DNA of 64,000 nucleotides from Mayamaea pseudoterrestris (Eukaryota > Bacillariophyta > Bacillariophyceae > Sellaphorales > Sellaphoraceae). Numbering within the stretch: the stretch's first letter is position 1; each line of letters begins with the position of its first letter. This document shows, one piece after another, positions 1 through 11,785 of the stretch. The position numbers and the translations under genes are program-made. The notes under the pieces are model-generated. The model worked only from the letters and a program-made list of their open reading frames with translations. It did no database searches and was not told where the DNA came from. The stretch covers positions 992,001 to 1,056,000 of the forward strand of contig BROI01000006.1 of the NCBI GenBank assembly GCA_027923505.1, given 5' to 3'.

Positions 1-383
1 TGCTGTTGACTGCCTTCTCCTTCATCGTCATGCGTGACGAGTCGAGGAATGGCTTCATGCGTCAAGTCCAGTCCTTGTCGAAGCGGACCATACTCTAGCG
101 TAAACTCGCGGCGGCGTTGTTCGAGCGACGAAAGTAAACTTGCACTTGGCGGTCGGTAGCGTAAACCCAGCGCCAGCTTTCGCACTGGGATTGTAGAATT
201 GGCCAATCCATGCAAAAGTGCAGTTCGTTGGAGAACGTAGCATTCCAAAACGCTCGAAGCATCCAAGCCTTGGGTGAGTGATGGGATGAGCGAGGCTGTC
301 AAAATTCGAGGAACTGTTGCAGGGTCGTTGCTGCTGCTGCTACTAGTGCTAGTTGCGGAGTTATCGCCTGCTGCAACGCTCAT
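1..383 (-). CDS. 5' part of a paralogue of the 695-residue membrane protein (cut by window edge)
   Basis: Reading from an ATG at 383 down to the window edge gives 127 open codons. They match the first ~125 residues of the protein encoded at 23036-25123, with about 3% base differences by eye. Length changes stay in frame: one extra Ser near residue 15, and Gly-Glu-Gly in place of Asp near residue 121. An unbroken frame with in-frame indels suggests this copy is or was recently coding, unlike the formin copy next to it. No function is recognised. The rest of the gene, including the membrane segment, lies outside the window. Confidence 0.75.
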   Translation of the reverse strand, partial: MSVAAGDNSATSTSSSSSNDPATVPRILTASLIPSLTQGLDASSVLECYVLQRTALLHGLANSTIPVRKLALGLRYRPPSASLLSSLEQRRREFTLEYGPLRQGLDLTHEAIPRLVTHDDEGEGSQQ

Positions 384-872
384 TTCCTCTTTTAAAAGAA
401 ATTCTTTCTATCTCTATGCTCTCTGCCATGTACAGTAACTGCCTGATAGGTGTAACAGGTGGATGAAAATGGCTACCGGTGGCTCATGGTCGCCATTCTC
501 TCGGCCGTTTTTGGCTGTCGCATCGGTTTGCGATCCAAGACTCGAGCAAGCGCAAAGCGATGGCAACATTGGCAACAAGTTGGGTAGCTATCACGACTCA
601 CCTGCGATACAGGTAGCTCTTCAAAGTCGAGCGATTCTAGCCTGATAGAAGCAGGTGGATACATCATAGAATTAGTGTATAAGTCCCTGTATGCTTGCGG
701 GTCCGACCGACTTTTCTACGTACCTCCAGCTTGCGCTTGAAGCGGCATTTCGGTTTAGGCGTTGTGAAGGAAAACAACTGGCCGTACAATCCATGTGTTG
801 GCTCAACTAAACAAATTATAGGAAGCAGATTGTTTCATATCAATATAAAGTTAATTATCCCGCTCCCGTCAT
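384..872. other. Duplicated intergenic spacer (copy A)
   Basis: This 489-base stretch matches 25124-25610 in copy B. It separates the start of the membrane-protein gene from the 3' end of the formin. No gene or RNA was recognised in either copy. Short ORFs here are not conserved between the copies. Confidence 0.7.
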
Positions 873-3800
873 TTACGATGCATCCTCCGTCCCCAAGGAT
901 ACTCGTCGGTTTTCACGCTTCAAATAGGCCAGCTCCAATAAATGGCCCTTTGGTGGAGTAGCTGCGGCGTCGTGGGATCCGGCGTTAAGCAGCTCCATCT
1001 CATGGCCGGGTATCATTGCCTTAGAGTCGTCGGTACACTCCTCGACAGCCGGCTCGGGCAAAATGGCCGCACTTGTCGAAGAATGTTTGTTCGCTCGGCG
1101 CTCTCTTGCCATCTCACCAATACTTTTGCGCTCAATTCTTACAGGAGTTGTCGGTAACGAAATCGGCTGCTGCAAACATTTATTCTCCACGTGACTGGCA
1201 TTGATGTTTCCTACCTCCTCGACTGCAGCGTCGACCGTCGGGAGTTTCTCTGCCGAACTCAGTGTTGGCACCACCAAATTGGCTATTTCAAGGTCATGAA
1301 CAGATCCAGAAAGACGACGCGCCGACACAAGCGGCAGCAATGCGCTCTTATGTGGTCGATTAGCGGCTTTCTCCATAGACATTCGGGCCCTTCTGGCTTC
1401 GCTGAGTAGCATAGGGCTACCCACCGGCTTGACTCCAGCGTCTGGAGCGGATGGTATTGTCGTAAGTGATGGTTCGTCCGTCGTGAAACAGTCGGGAGGC
1501 TCGACAAGATCCTCCTTTTCTTTTACTAAATTGTTGCAAGCAGTCTCTATCACATGTATCAGAGATGATTGACCTTCTGGCGAAAGTAAAGCCTCCTTTT
1601 TGAATGTGCATTCAACTCCGGGCATCGTTTCTGCATTTGCCGCATTGATAGGGACTGATTCGGTTGGCATGCTCTGACATTCAGCTTCATGAGCTTTTGC
1701 TGAATTGTGTGTCTCCGAAGAGGAATTGAAATGTGGTAGCTTGTCGGTGTGCTTGACAACTGTTGCTTTCATTGGAGAGTGAGATGCAATCGGCTTTGTT
1801 GGTGACCGAAGAATTAGATTTTCAAAAAGTGCTCGAGCATGTTGGACACCGGAGCTCGGAACATTTTCCGGGTCATAGCTTTGTGGAGGCTCTGGCGTTT
1901 CCAACACTACGTGCGTCCTGCTATCCTCATTACAAGCGTTCTTGTCCATGGTAGCCAACGTACTGACTTTGTTGTCGCTCGCCAAAGTACCAACACTCCC
2001 AACACTGTTGCTCGCTGACGACGAGATAAGTTTCTCGCGCTCGTAGATGGCTTTCATGTGACTGCTCGGGTCCGGAATCAGTCGACCCTTCTTTAATTCT
2101 TTAATAGTTCGTTCACTAGCATTTTTTAATATTATTGACAAGGACTATTAGAGAAGCGCCTTCCTTTGGGTTCTTTGCGCTTAATGAGCCGCGGACTTGA
2201 ACTTGACAGACTCGATGTTTCATTTGCTCGTCTCTTTCTGACTCTATAGCTTCTCGTTCATCGTACTTCGCCAATGCCCGACTCAAGATAGTGGTGAACG
2301 ACGCGAGAATACCCAAAAGCGTAGTCGTCGGACCAGTCTGGAAACCTTCTCCACAATATCGGGAGAGTGCTTTACAATTATCAAGTGCTTGTTTTTTCAC
2401 AGCGTCGAGCTCACGAAAAGCAACGTTACCAGCTGAAAACTGTTCCACGAATGCACGATTGAATTTGAGCCCGAGTCAGTCTGCGTCAATAATTTGATTC
2501 TCTTCACTAGAATGCTTTGATTCTTTGACTTTATACTCAAGAAAACTGTTCGCGTTGACAAACCCATCGGATTTCTTCGCTTCGTGTCACTTCAGGTGCT
2601 GCTTCAGACTCTCTGGCAATCAGTCGCAACCATAGCGCGATGCTTCCATGTCATTACGCAGTTGATTTGGTCCGCTTTGGCTTGTTCCTTTTAAAGCATC
2701 TAGTTCGACTTGACACAGCTGTAATGAATCCTTCAAATTTTGCGTCTCTGCAATCAGATTCCAATTGCCATGCGGCTAGCAGTGTGACACCAGGAAATCG
2801 CTTGTCGATCCAATTTGTCGTTGTCCATTGACAAAAACCACCAAAAATCAAGACTGTTTTTTATTATCCTTGCTCTTTGTCTCGGTGAGTTTTAAAAGAC
2901 TGTCCAGCGTTGGTGCCCTCGTTCAAATTTCCGATGCGAAGGACCATACCCAGTACCTCTGAGTTTCGCTGCCCATTACTCTTGCTCTGCAAACAGTGGA
3001 CAAGAGATTAAAGTTTCCAGTACGTTTTTTTGACTCTTGCTCAAACGACTCCAGTCTGTAGCACCTGACCTTTGTTCATTGCTCAATGCTTTGAATATGA
3101 CGAACCATTGTTCAGCAGGTGTGAGAGCTATCTGGTCCATCATAAGTCGCACAAGTGAACGCGATTGTCGGCAAGAGTCCTCTCAGAAACTGAACCTTTA
3201 TCGCTGAATGCGTCTCAATGATGAGATTAGCCAGTATCAGCGAGTTCGATGGGATATTTAAAAGCCTTGAGGCTTATAGCAATGTTGTTCGAACGGGTCA
3301 GGATCCAGCAAATCTTGCTTTCCCTTTTCCTCTGTACCCAGATGGCTTGTTAGAAACGACCGCAGCTCCTTTGAAATAAATCAATTAATTTGCTAATGCT
3401 CGTGCTTCAGGTAACGATTCTTCTTCGTCCGCGGTTGGCGTTAGCAGCTTTCACACGCTTTGATCGAGTTTTCCGACACAGAACATTCCATGCAAAGAGA
3501 CAAGTACTAGATTGGCTTGTTGGGTGTCCTTCGAAGAAACTTTAGAATTGATTGATGATTGGTTGTTATGCGCCCCTATGCGACATAACCTCCCTTGCTG
3601 GCTCTTTCGTGCCTCATATTTTTTGGTACACCTCATCCTTTGGAATTTGAATTTCAACAATACCTTCGATAATTTGAAAGTCAAAAAGACTCGTCCTCAT
3701 CTGAAAGGACTGACTTCGACAAGGACTTTCGCGCCGTTTGCACCGCACATGGGTCAGAGTAGCGTGATCGTCGGTTGTCCGATTTCTTGGCTTCTGCAAG

Positions 3801-6145
3801 TTTTCGATCTCAACTTGTCGTGATTCTTTGTCATGCAGTGCTCAACCACCGATCGTACTTGATGCCCATTTTGTAACATTTTTCGATACTTTGTCACTAG
3901 CGCTTCTTCTTTGTCGGTCGTTGTGGCTTCTGCCTTCGATGTCGTGGGTACCGCATCAACCTTGCCGGGTCGCCTTTGTGGACACAGTGGCTGCTTTAGC
4001 ACCAAGCTTTGCTTCTAAACAGACTTTTTCAAATTCCCTGATAAAAGCGCTTTAGCAGCTGATCCGACAGAGCGAAATGGCTGGAATGGGGTGAGGATGG
4101 GTCGGGGTATCAGATGGTGGTTGATCGATTGAACGAATGCACTGGCAACTGTGTCACTTTCGTTGAGTGTTTGTCGTGTGCACTGATCCAGTCAGAACAG
4201 CAGATGGATCGTTCGCTCGCACCAATATCGAGCTTTGATACTTATTCGTGTCGTTGATGTCCTCTGGCGCAAGATATGTTTCAAGAAAAGTCCTGTCGTT
4301 CAGTGATTCGACATGTTGATCGTGAAGTGACGTTCGATCTGAAAGTATCAATATTCGTTCATTGTGAGCAACTCGTTGCATTTCATGCTATGGTACGTTC
4401 GCAAATTCCTTAAGCAATCGTCCGAGCTAGTGAACGTCAACCATTTGTGCGCGCTGACGCAGAGTTACGTCAACGTCAAGAGGACATGTCGAGCGAAAAT
4501 GTCTTGACATCGGAACGAGAAAGCTTCCAAAGCACTCGCGTCGTAGGATTATTGGGCTCAGATTGAGCAACCATTAGCAACTGACTACCGACAGTCACAT
4601 GAGCAACACAATTGTTCTTGAGTCCAGGCGTGTCCTTCAGCTTGAAAACTTTAGCATTTGCAACCTTGTTTTCCAATGAACAATCGTTCGGATCCTGTTT
4701 AGATAAGATGTCTTTGGCATCTTCGTCAACGAAACTTCGCGCTTGCTCTACGCGATCGTTATCATTTGGACAGATAGGCGAAGAAGTTTCACTTGAAAGC
4801 GAGGCGGCTGGTTGAAATTCATGCGAAGAAGAGCTCTTTTCGAAGTGACTCGTGTCCGATGACGATTCGAAATTCATTCGCATTGCCATACTGTGGGCGT
4901 TGCTCGAGCTTCCAGCCGAGGATGCAAAAATCGTAGTCAGCGCCGTTGAACTTGGCGTCGTCCCAGATGGTTGCTCCAGCGAGGTCGGACTGTCCTCAGA
5001 ATCGACATAACGCATTGTTGCATCGTCGCTTTCTTCGTATTGCTGGACGTGACGAAGCTTCAATGAGGCCCATTCCGGCGGCGGCAGTTCGTCGCTCGTA
5101 TCAGAGAGGCGCTGGGGTCTTGTTCGACGAATGAGACGGATTTGATGTTCTTATGATCCATTCGATGCCAAAACATCTGTTTTAACGCGTTCATTGGGTA
5201 TTTGGAATTGAATTGACCCAATGTAACTTCCCCAGTCCAGGATTAGAATCATCCTCGCCAAAGGCAGCGGGCCCGCAGGAGATGAGATTCGCGCTGGATG
5301 ATCGTCAGTCTTCCCTCTTCAAATCGGGGATCGGTGCTGCAGGTTAGCGTCGCAGTCAGATCAAGCTTTCGATGGCCATATAGCTTGTGTTCGCTCTCAT
5401 CATCGCCAGAAACTGATCTCATCGTAACGATTGCATCCATTGCTCCATCTGTCCTCGATTGCGATAGGTTGTTGTTCCAATGATCGTTCGTAAACGTTCG
5501 AGTGTACACAGCTGGCTCGTGTGAATTGCTGTGTTCCGAGTGAGCAGTTGGCCGTCCTTGAAATAGTCCGCATCGTCAGCAACTGTCAACGTCTTCGTCT
5601 GTTCGAGCTGCATGAAGTCCGTCGTCAATCTCATTTCGTCATTCTCCTCATATAATGCGACGCTCCCACCCAACGATGCTGTACGACGACCCCGATTGCA
5701 GATTGATCGCAACTCTCTTCAAGCGATGATGACGTCGCAAGTGAAGGCAATTGTGCGCACTTCCTTTTCCAAGGTTTTTGTCATTTACGACTTGTGTCGC
5801 ATGAAGGCATTCGACTGGCGCATGCTCCTTGAGATGCAGATTCATGGCGTTGAGTGCCGACTTTGTCTTGGAATCGAACTTGAACACTTTAGAAGGGCGA
5901 ACGACAGTTGGCGTCGGCGGCGTCTCTCCAGACAATACAGCTTTAAAACTTGACCATAGCTAGTCGATCAATATTTGAGTGATTTAAATGTGAGAGTTTG
6001 CAAATTCAAAGTTGTCATGCACATGAATGCATGCAGTTGAAACGTACCTGCGAGTGCTGCCCCGACACTTCGGCTTGCAGGATTTCAATAAACTCAGAGT
6101 AGCCATCCACTTCTTCCTCTGATGATCCGAGTACCGTCACTGAAT
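873..6145 (-). pseudogene. Broken, 5'-truncated formin copy
   Basis: This is a degraded duplicate of the formin at 25611-31994. The C-terminal 422 residues (873-2141) are open and nearly identical to the intact copy. Upstream, recognisable pieces lie in different frames: the FH2 end (2116-2448), the serine-rich middle (4476-5063) and the start of exon 2 (5648-5935). Many 1-20 base deletions separate them. The copy of the exon 1/intron junction is still visible near 6048-6052. Homology stops at about 6145 inside exon 1, where the 356-bp satellite begins, so roughly the first 290 codons and the promoter are missing. The clean C-terminal third beside a heavily indel-ridden middle is odd. It could reflect uneven assembly quality instead of true decay. 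Confidence 0.88.
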
Positions 6146-9100
6146 GATGGGCCAATGCTTTGTGTCGTGCATCCATTTCTCTCCCACGTGTGCCATGGTG
6201 GGACTCAGCTTGCAGATCCAACAACTTGTTGAATCGGCTAGAAGTGCACCTCAAGTGGCACTTCAGACTGCCAGAACCACTTGTCAACACTGGAATACAA
6301 AGAACATTGTGTTTCAATTTGATTAGGACTCAAAAGCTGGTCATCTTGGGTGTGGAACCTATCCCTTTATCATGAGACTCCACACATTCAACCATTGGTT
6401 GAATGTGCCAGCAGTGCACCCTTTTTGGCTACAGGGACCATCAGCGCTGCCTTCTGAGCCCTGAAATCCTTTTCATTTTATGTTTGTTGTCTTGATAGGC
6501 CAATGCTTTGTTCAGTAGCATCCATTTCAGTCTCCACCACCATGTGTGCCATGGTGGGACGCAGCTTGCAGATCCAACAACTTGTTGAATCTGCTAGCAG
6601 TGCACCTCAAGTGGCACTTCAGACTGCCAGAACCACTTGTCAACACTGGAATACAACGAACATTGTGTATCAAATTGATTAGGACTCAAAGGCTCGTCAC
6701 CTTGGGTGTGGTACCCATCCCTTTGCCATGAGCTTCCGCACATTCAACCAATGGTTGAATGTGCCAGCAGTGCACCCGTTTTGGCTACAGGGATCATCAG
6801 CGCTGCCTTCCAAGCCCTGAAATTCTTTTCATTTAATGATTGGTGTCTTGATGGGCCAATGCTTCGTTCAGTAGCATCCATTTCAGTCTCCACCACCATG
6901 TCTGCCATGGTGGTACTCAGTTTGCACATCCAACAACTTGTTGAATCTGCTAGCAGTGCACCTCAAGTGGCACTTCTGACTGCCAGAACCACTTGTCATT
7001 ACTGGAATACAAAGAACATTGTGTTTCAATTCAATTAGGACTCAAAGGCTTGTCACCTTGGGTGTGGAAACCATCCCTTTGCCATGAGCTTCCGCACATT
7101 CAACCATTGGTTGAATGTGCCAGCAGTGCACCCTTTTTGGCTACAGGGATCATCAGCGCTGCCTTCTGAGCCCTGAAATCCTTTTCATTTCATGATTGTT
7201 GTCTTGATGGGCCAATGCTGTGTTCAGTAGCATCCATTTCAGTCTCCACCACCATGTGTGCCATGGTGGGACGCAGCTTGCTGATCCAACAACTTGTTGA
7301 ATCTGCACTCAAGTGACTCAGCCCCGAAGCTGCCAAATCTGGAATACAACGAACATTGTGTTTCAAATTGATTAGGACTCAAGGCTTGTCATCTTGGGTT
7401 TGGAAACCACCATGAGTTCATTCAACCATTGGTTGAATGTGCCAGCAGTGCTCCTTTTTTTGCTACAGGGATCATCAGCGCTGCCTTCTGAGCCCTGAAA
7501 TCCTTTTCATTTTATGTTTGTTGTCTTGATAGGCCAATGCTTTGTTCAGTAGCATCCATTTCAGTCTCCACCACCATGTGTGCCATGGTGGGACGCAGCT
7601 TGCAGATCCAACAACTTGTTGAATCTGCTAGCAGTGCACCTCAAGTGGCCCTTCTGACTGCCAGAATGGCCTGCCAAATCTGGAATACAATGGTCATTGT
7701 GTTTCAATTTGATTAGGACTCAAAGGCTCGTCACCTTGGGTGTGGAACCCATCTCTTTGCCATGAGACTCCGCACATTCAACCATTGGTTGAATGTGCCA
7801 GCAGTGCACCCTTTTTGGCTACAGGGATCATCAGCGCTGCCTTCTGAGCCCTGAAATCCTTTTCATTTTATGTTTGGTGTCATGATTGGCCAACGCTTTG
7901 TTCAGTAGCATCCATTTCAGTCTCCACCACCATGTGTGCCATGATGGGACGCAGCTTGCTGATCCAACAACTTGTTGAATTTGCTAGCAGTACACCTCAA
8001 GTGGCACTTCTGACTGCCAGAACCACTTGTCAACACTGGAATACAAAGAACATTGTGTTTCAAATTGATTAGGACTCAAAGGCTGGCGTTGGAACCTTTG
8101 CCAGACGCATCATCAAGGTGAATGTGCCAGCAGGCCTCATCCAGCGCTGCTTCCGAGCCCTGAAATCCTTTTCATTTATGTTTGTTGTCTTGATAGGCCA
8201 ATGGCTTTGTTCAGTAGCATCCATTTCAGTCTCCACCAATGTGTGCCATGGGGACGTGAGTGCAGATCCAACAACTTGTTGAATCTGCTAGCAGTGCACC
8301 TCAAGTGGCTGCCAGAATGGCCTGAAATCTGAAAATGACAGTTTGTAATAACTCAAAGGCTCATTCCTGTTGGAAACCACTTTGCCAAGACCACATTCAA
8401 CCATTGGTTGAATGTGCCAGCAGTGCACCCTTTTTGGCTACAGGACCATCAGGCGCCGCTTCCTCTGAGCCCTGAAATCCTTTTCATTTTATGTTTGGTG
8501 TCTTGATTGGCCAATGCTTTCTATAGCATCCATTTCAAGTCTCCACCACCATGTGTGCCATGTGGTTGGAGCTTTCTAGATCCAACAACTTGTGAATCTG
8601 CTAGAAGTGCACCTCAAGTATGGCACTTCTGACTGCCAGAATCCACTTGCCACCATTGGAATACAAGAACATTGTGTTTCCATTTGATTAGGACTCAAAG
8701 GCTGGTCACCTTGGGTGTGGAAACCATACCTTTGCCATGAGACTCCACACATTCAACCAATGGTTGAATGTGCCAGTGGGGCACCCTTTTTGGCTACAGG
8801 GATCATCAGCGCTGCCTTCTGAGCCCTGAAATCCTTTTCATTTTATGTTTGTTGTCTTGATAGGCCAATGCTTTGTTCAGTAGCATCCATTTCAGTCTCC
8901 ACCACCATGTGTGTCATGTTGGGATTTGAGCTCGGCTTATCCAACAACTTTGTTGAATCTGCTAGCAGTGCACCTCAAGTGGCACTTCAGACTGCCAGAA
9001 CCCATCGTCACTTACTGGAATACAACGAACATTGTGTTTCAGATTTAATTAGGACTCAGAGGCTCGTCACCTTGGGTGTGGTACCCATCCCTTTGACAAT

Positions 9101-11535
9101 GACTTCCGGACAGGGCATCTGCGCTAGCTCACACCTTCTCACATTCATTTGTTGTTTTCTTGATGGGCCAATGCTTTGTTCAGTAGCATCCATTTCAGTT
9201 TCCACCAATGCCTGGATGGCTCCGCAGCTTCTGGGATCCAACAACTTGCTGAATTGCGGCCAGTGCACCTCAAGTGACACTTCTGACTGCCAGAACCTTG
9301 TCAACACTGGAATACAAAGAACATTGTGTTTTCAATTTTGGAGAGGACTCAAAGGCTGGTCTCTTGGGTGGAACCTATCCTTCTTCCATGAGACATTCAA
9401 CCATTGGTTGAATGTGCCAGCAGTACACCGCACCCTTTTTGGCTACAGGGATCATCAGCGCTGCCTTCGGAGCCCTGAAATCCTTTTCATTTCATGATTG
9501 TTGTGAGGGGCCAATGCTGTGTTCAGTGAACATCCATTAGTCTGTTGCTGTGGGACTCAGCTTGCACATCCAAGGTTGAATCTGTAGCAGTCTCAAGTGG
9601 CACTTGCAGGAATGGCTGCCAACTGGAATAAGAATTGTGTTTCAATTTGATTGGAGACTCAGCTGGTCATCTTGGGTGGAACCTATCCTTCTATCATGGG
9701 ACTCCGCACATTCAACCATTGGTTGAATGTGCCAGCAATACACCAGCACACGGCTACAGGGAGCTCCTCCCTAAAATCCTTTTCTCACCTTTGGTACAGG
9801 AGGATCACAGCGCCCTTTGGCCTGTAATCCTTTCATTTTATGTTTGAGTGTCGCGATGGGCCAATGCTTTGTTCAGAGCATCCATTTCAGATTCCTGTTT
9901 GTATTGTCATGTTGGGACTCAGCTTGCAGATCCAACAGCTTGTTGAATCTGCTTTAGCAGTGCCTGGCGTGGCACTTCAGACTGCCAGAACCACTTGTCA
10001 ACACTGGAATACAACGAACATTGTGTATCAAATTGATTAGGACTCAAAGGCTCGTCACCTTGGGTGTGGTACCCATCCCTTTGCCATGAGCTTCCGCACA
10101 TTCAACCATTGGTTGAATGTGCCAGCAGTGCACCCTTTTAGCTACAGGGATCATCAGCGCTGCCTTCTGAGCCCTGAAATCCTTTTCATTTCGTAGTGGT
10201 GTATGGGCCAATGCTTTGTTCAGTAGCATCCATTTCAGTCTCCACCACCATGTGTGCCATGGTGGGACGCAGCTTGCAGATCCAACAACTTGTTGAATCT
10301 GCTAGCAGTGCACCTCAAGTGGCACTTCAGACTGCCAGAACCACTTGTCAACACTGGAAAACAAAGAACATTGTGTTTCAAATTGATTAGAACTCAAAGG
10401 CTTGTCATCTTGTATGTGGAAACCATCACTTCGCTTCACAGACACATTCACCATTGGTTTGAATGTGTGCCAGCATGCACCGCTTTTTGGTACAGGACCA
10501 TAGTGGTGCCTTCTGAGCCCTGAGATTTCTTTTCATTTCATGGTGTTGTCTTGATGGGCCAGCGCTTTGTTCAGTAGCATCCATTTCAGTCTCCACCACC
10601 ATGTGTGCCATGTGAGCTTGCTGATCCAACAACTTGTTGTTGCTAGCAGTACACCTCAGTGGTTTGGTACAGGAGGATCACAGCGCCCTTTGGCCTGTAA
10701 TCCTTTCATTTTATGTTTGAGTGTCGCGATGGGCCAATGCTTTGTTCAGAGCATCCATTTCAGATTCCTGTTTGTATTGTCATGTTGGGACTCAGCTTGC
10801 AGATCCAACAGCTTGTTGAATCTGCTTTAGCAGTGCCTGGCGTGGCACTTCAGACTGCCAGAACCACTTGTCAACACTGGAATACAACGAACATTGTGTA
10901 TCAAATTGATTAGGACTCAAAGGCTCGTCACCTTGGGTGTGGTACCCATCCCTTTGCCATGAGCTTCCGCACATTCAACCATTGGTTGAATGTGCCAGCA
11001 GTGCACCCTTTTAGCTACAGGGATCATCAGCGCTGCCTTCTGAGCCCTGAAATCCTTTTCATTTCGTAATTGGTGTCCTGATGGGCCAATGCTTTGTTCA
11101 GTAGCATCCATTTCAGTCTCCACCACCATGTGTGCCATGGTGGGACGCAGCTTGCAGATCCAACAACTTGTTGAATCTGCTAGCAGTGCACCTCAAGTGG
11201 CACTTCAGACTGCCAGAACCACTTGTCAACACTGGAAAACAAAGAACATTGTGTTTCAAATTGATTAGAACTCAAAGGCTTGTCATCTTGTATGTGGAAA
11301 CCATCACTTCGCTTCACAGACACATTCACCATTGGTTTGAATGTGTGCCAGCATGCACCGCTTTTTGGTACAGGACCATAGTGGTGCCTTCTGAGCCCTG
11401 AGATTTCTTTTCATTTCATGGTGTTGTCTTGATGGGCCAGCGCTTTGTTCAGTAGCATCCATTTCAGTCTCCACCACCATGTGTGCCATGTGAGCTTGCT
11501 GATCCAACAACTTGTTGTTGCTAGCAGTACACCTC
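6146..11535. repeat. Satellite A, subfamily 1 (356-bp units)
   Basis: About 15 head-to-tail units. The interval between successive copies of the main dyad is 356 bases (6383, 6739, 7095). Each unit carries several inverted repeats: CAACAA-C-TTGTTG, CACCATG...CATGGTG, and a long dyad with arms CACATTCAACCA and TGGTTGAATGTG around a single base. Units between ~8080 and ~9790 are much more degenerate, with many small deletions. Since 356 is not a multiple of three, the short ORFs shift frame from unit to unit, so no coding role is supported. Confidence 0.95.
9790..11535. repeat. 873-bp near-perfect tandem duplication inside satellite A
   Basis: 9790-10662 and 10663-11535 are almost identical. 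They share unusual sequence such as TTTGGTACAGGAGGATCACA and the same private deletions. They differ visibly only around 10188-10204 versus 11063-11083. The 873-base period is not a multiple of 356, so the exchange was out of register. It may be a recent unequal crossover or an assembly duplication. Confidence 0.85.
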
Positions 11536-11785
11536 AGTGGTTGGGTGAGTCACACTTGTGACCAAATCCTCACATACATGAGTGAAATTGCTGACGATCG
11601 AGGTGTGAACCTCGACCGTAAACCCAGTGATAACGATGAAGAAGCGCACGAGTAGAGTAGCGAGTAACATCCACTATTCTAGCGATTGAGTTTGTTTGTT
11701 TGCTTTACGCTGGACAAAGAGGTTGATTGCTCCTATAGTCCATTGTATCCGCTGGAATAAAGGTTCGTCTGATATTATCGTGTCA
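11536..11785. other. Unique island between satellite A subfamilies
   Basis: About 250 bases unrelated to the satellite. One plus-strand frame is open for 36 codons from about 11545 to a TAG ending near 11655. It encodes a polar, acidic tail and is followed by an AT-richer stretch. It could be the 3' end of a lost gene or of a mobile element that separated the two subfamilies. No family is recognised. Confidence 0.4.

Larger units (their letters stand above)
1..6145. repeat. Segmental duplication, copy A
   Basis: This stretch is a direct-orientation duplicate of 24750-31120. It is about 97% identical in the cleaner parts and about 0.2 kb shorter through small deletions. The left end lies outside the window. 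The right end at ~6145 abuts satellite A directly, with the last shared bases reading GTCACTGAAT. The copies lie about 25 kb apart, with the satellite, helicase and aconitase between them. Confidence 0.9.

Noticed and set aside
11536-11785. Island read as a solo LTR
   Set aside because: No terminal TG...CA pair, target-site duplication or second copy was seen in the window.
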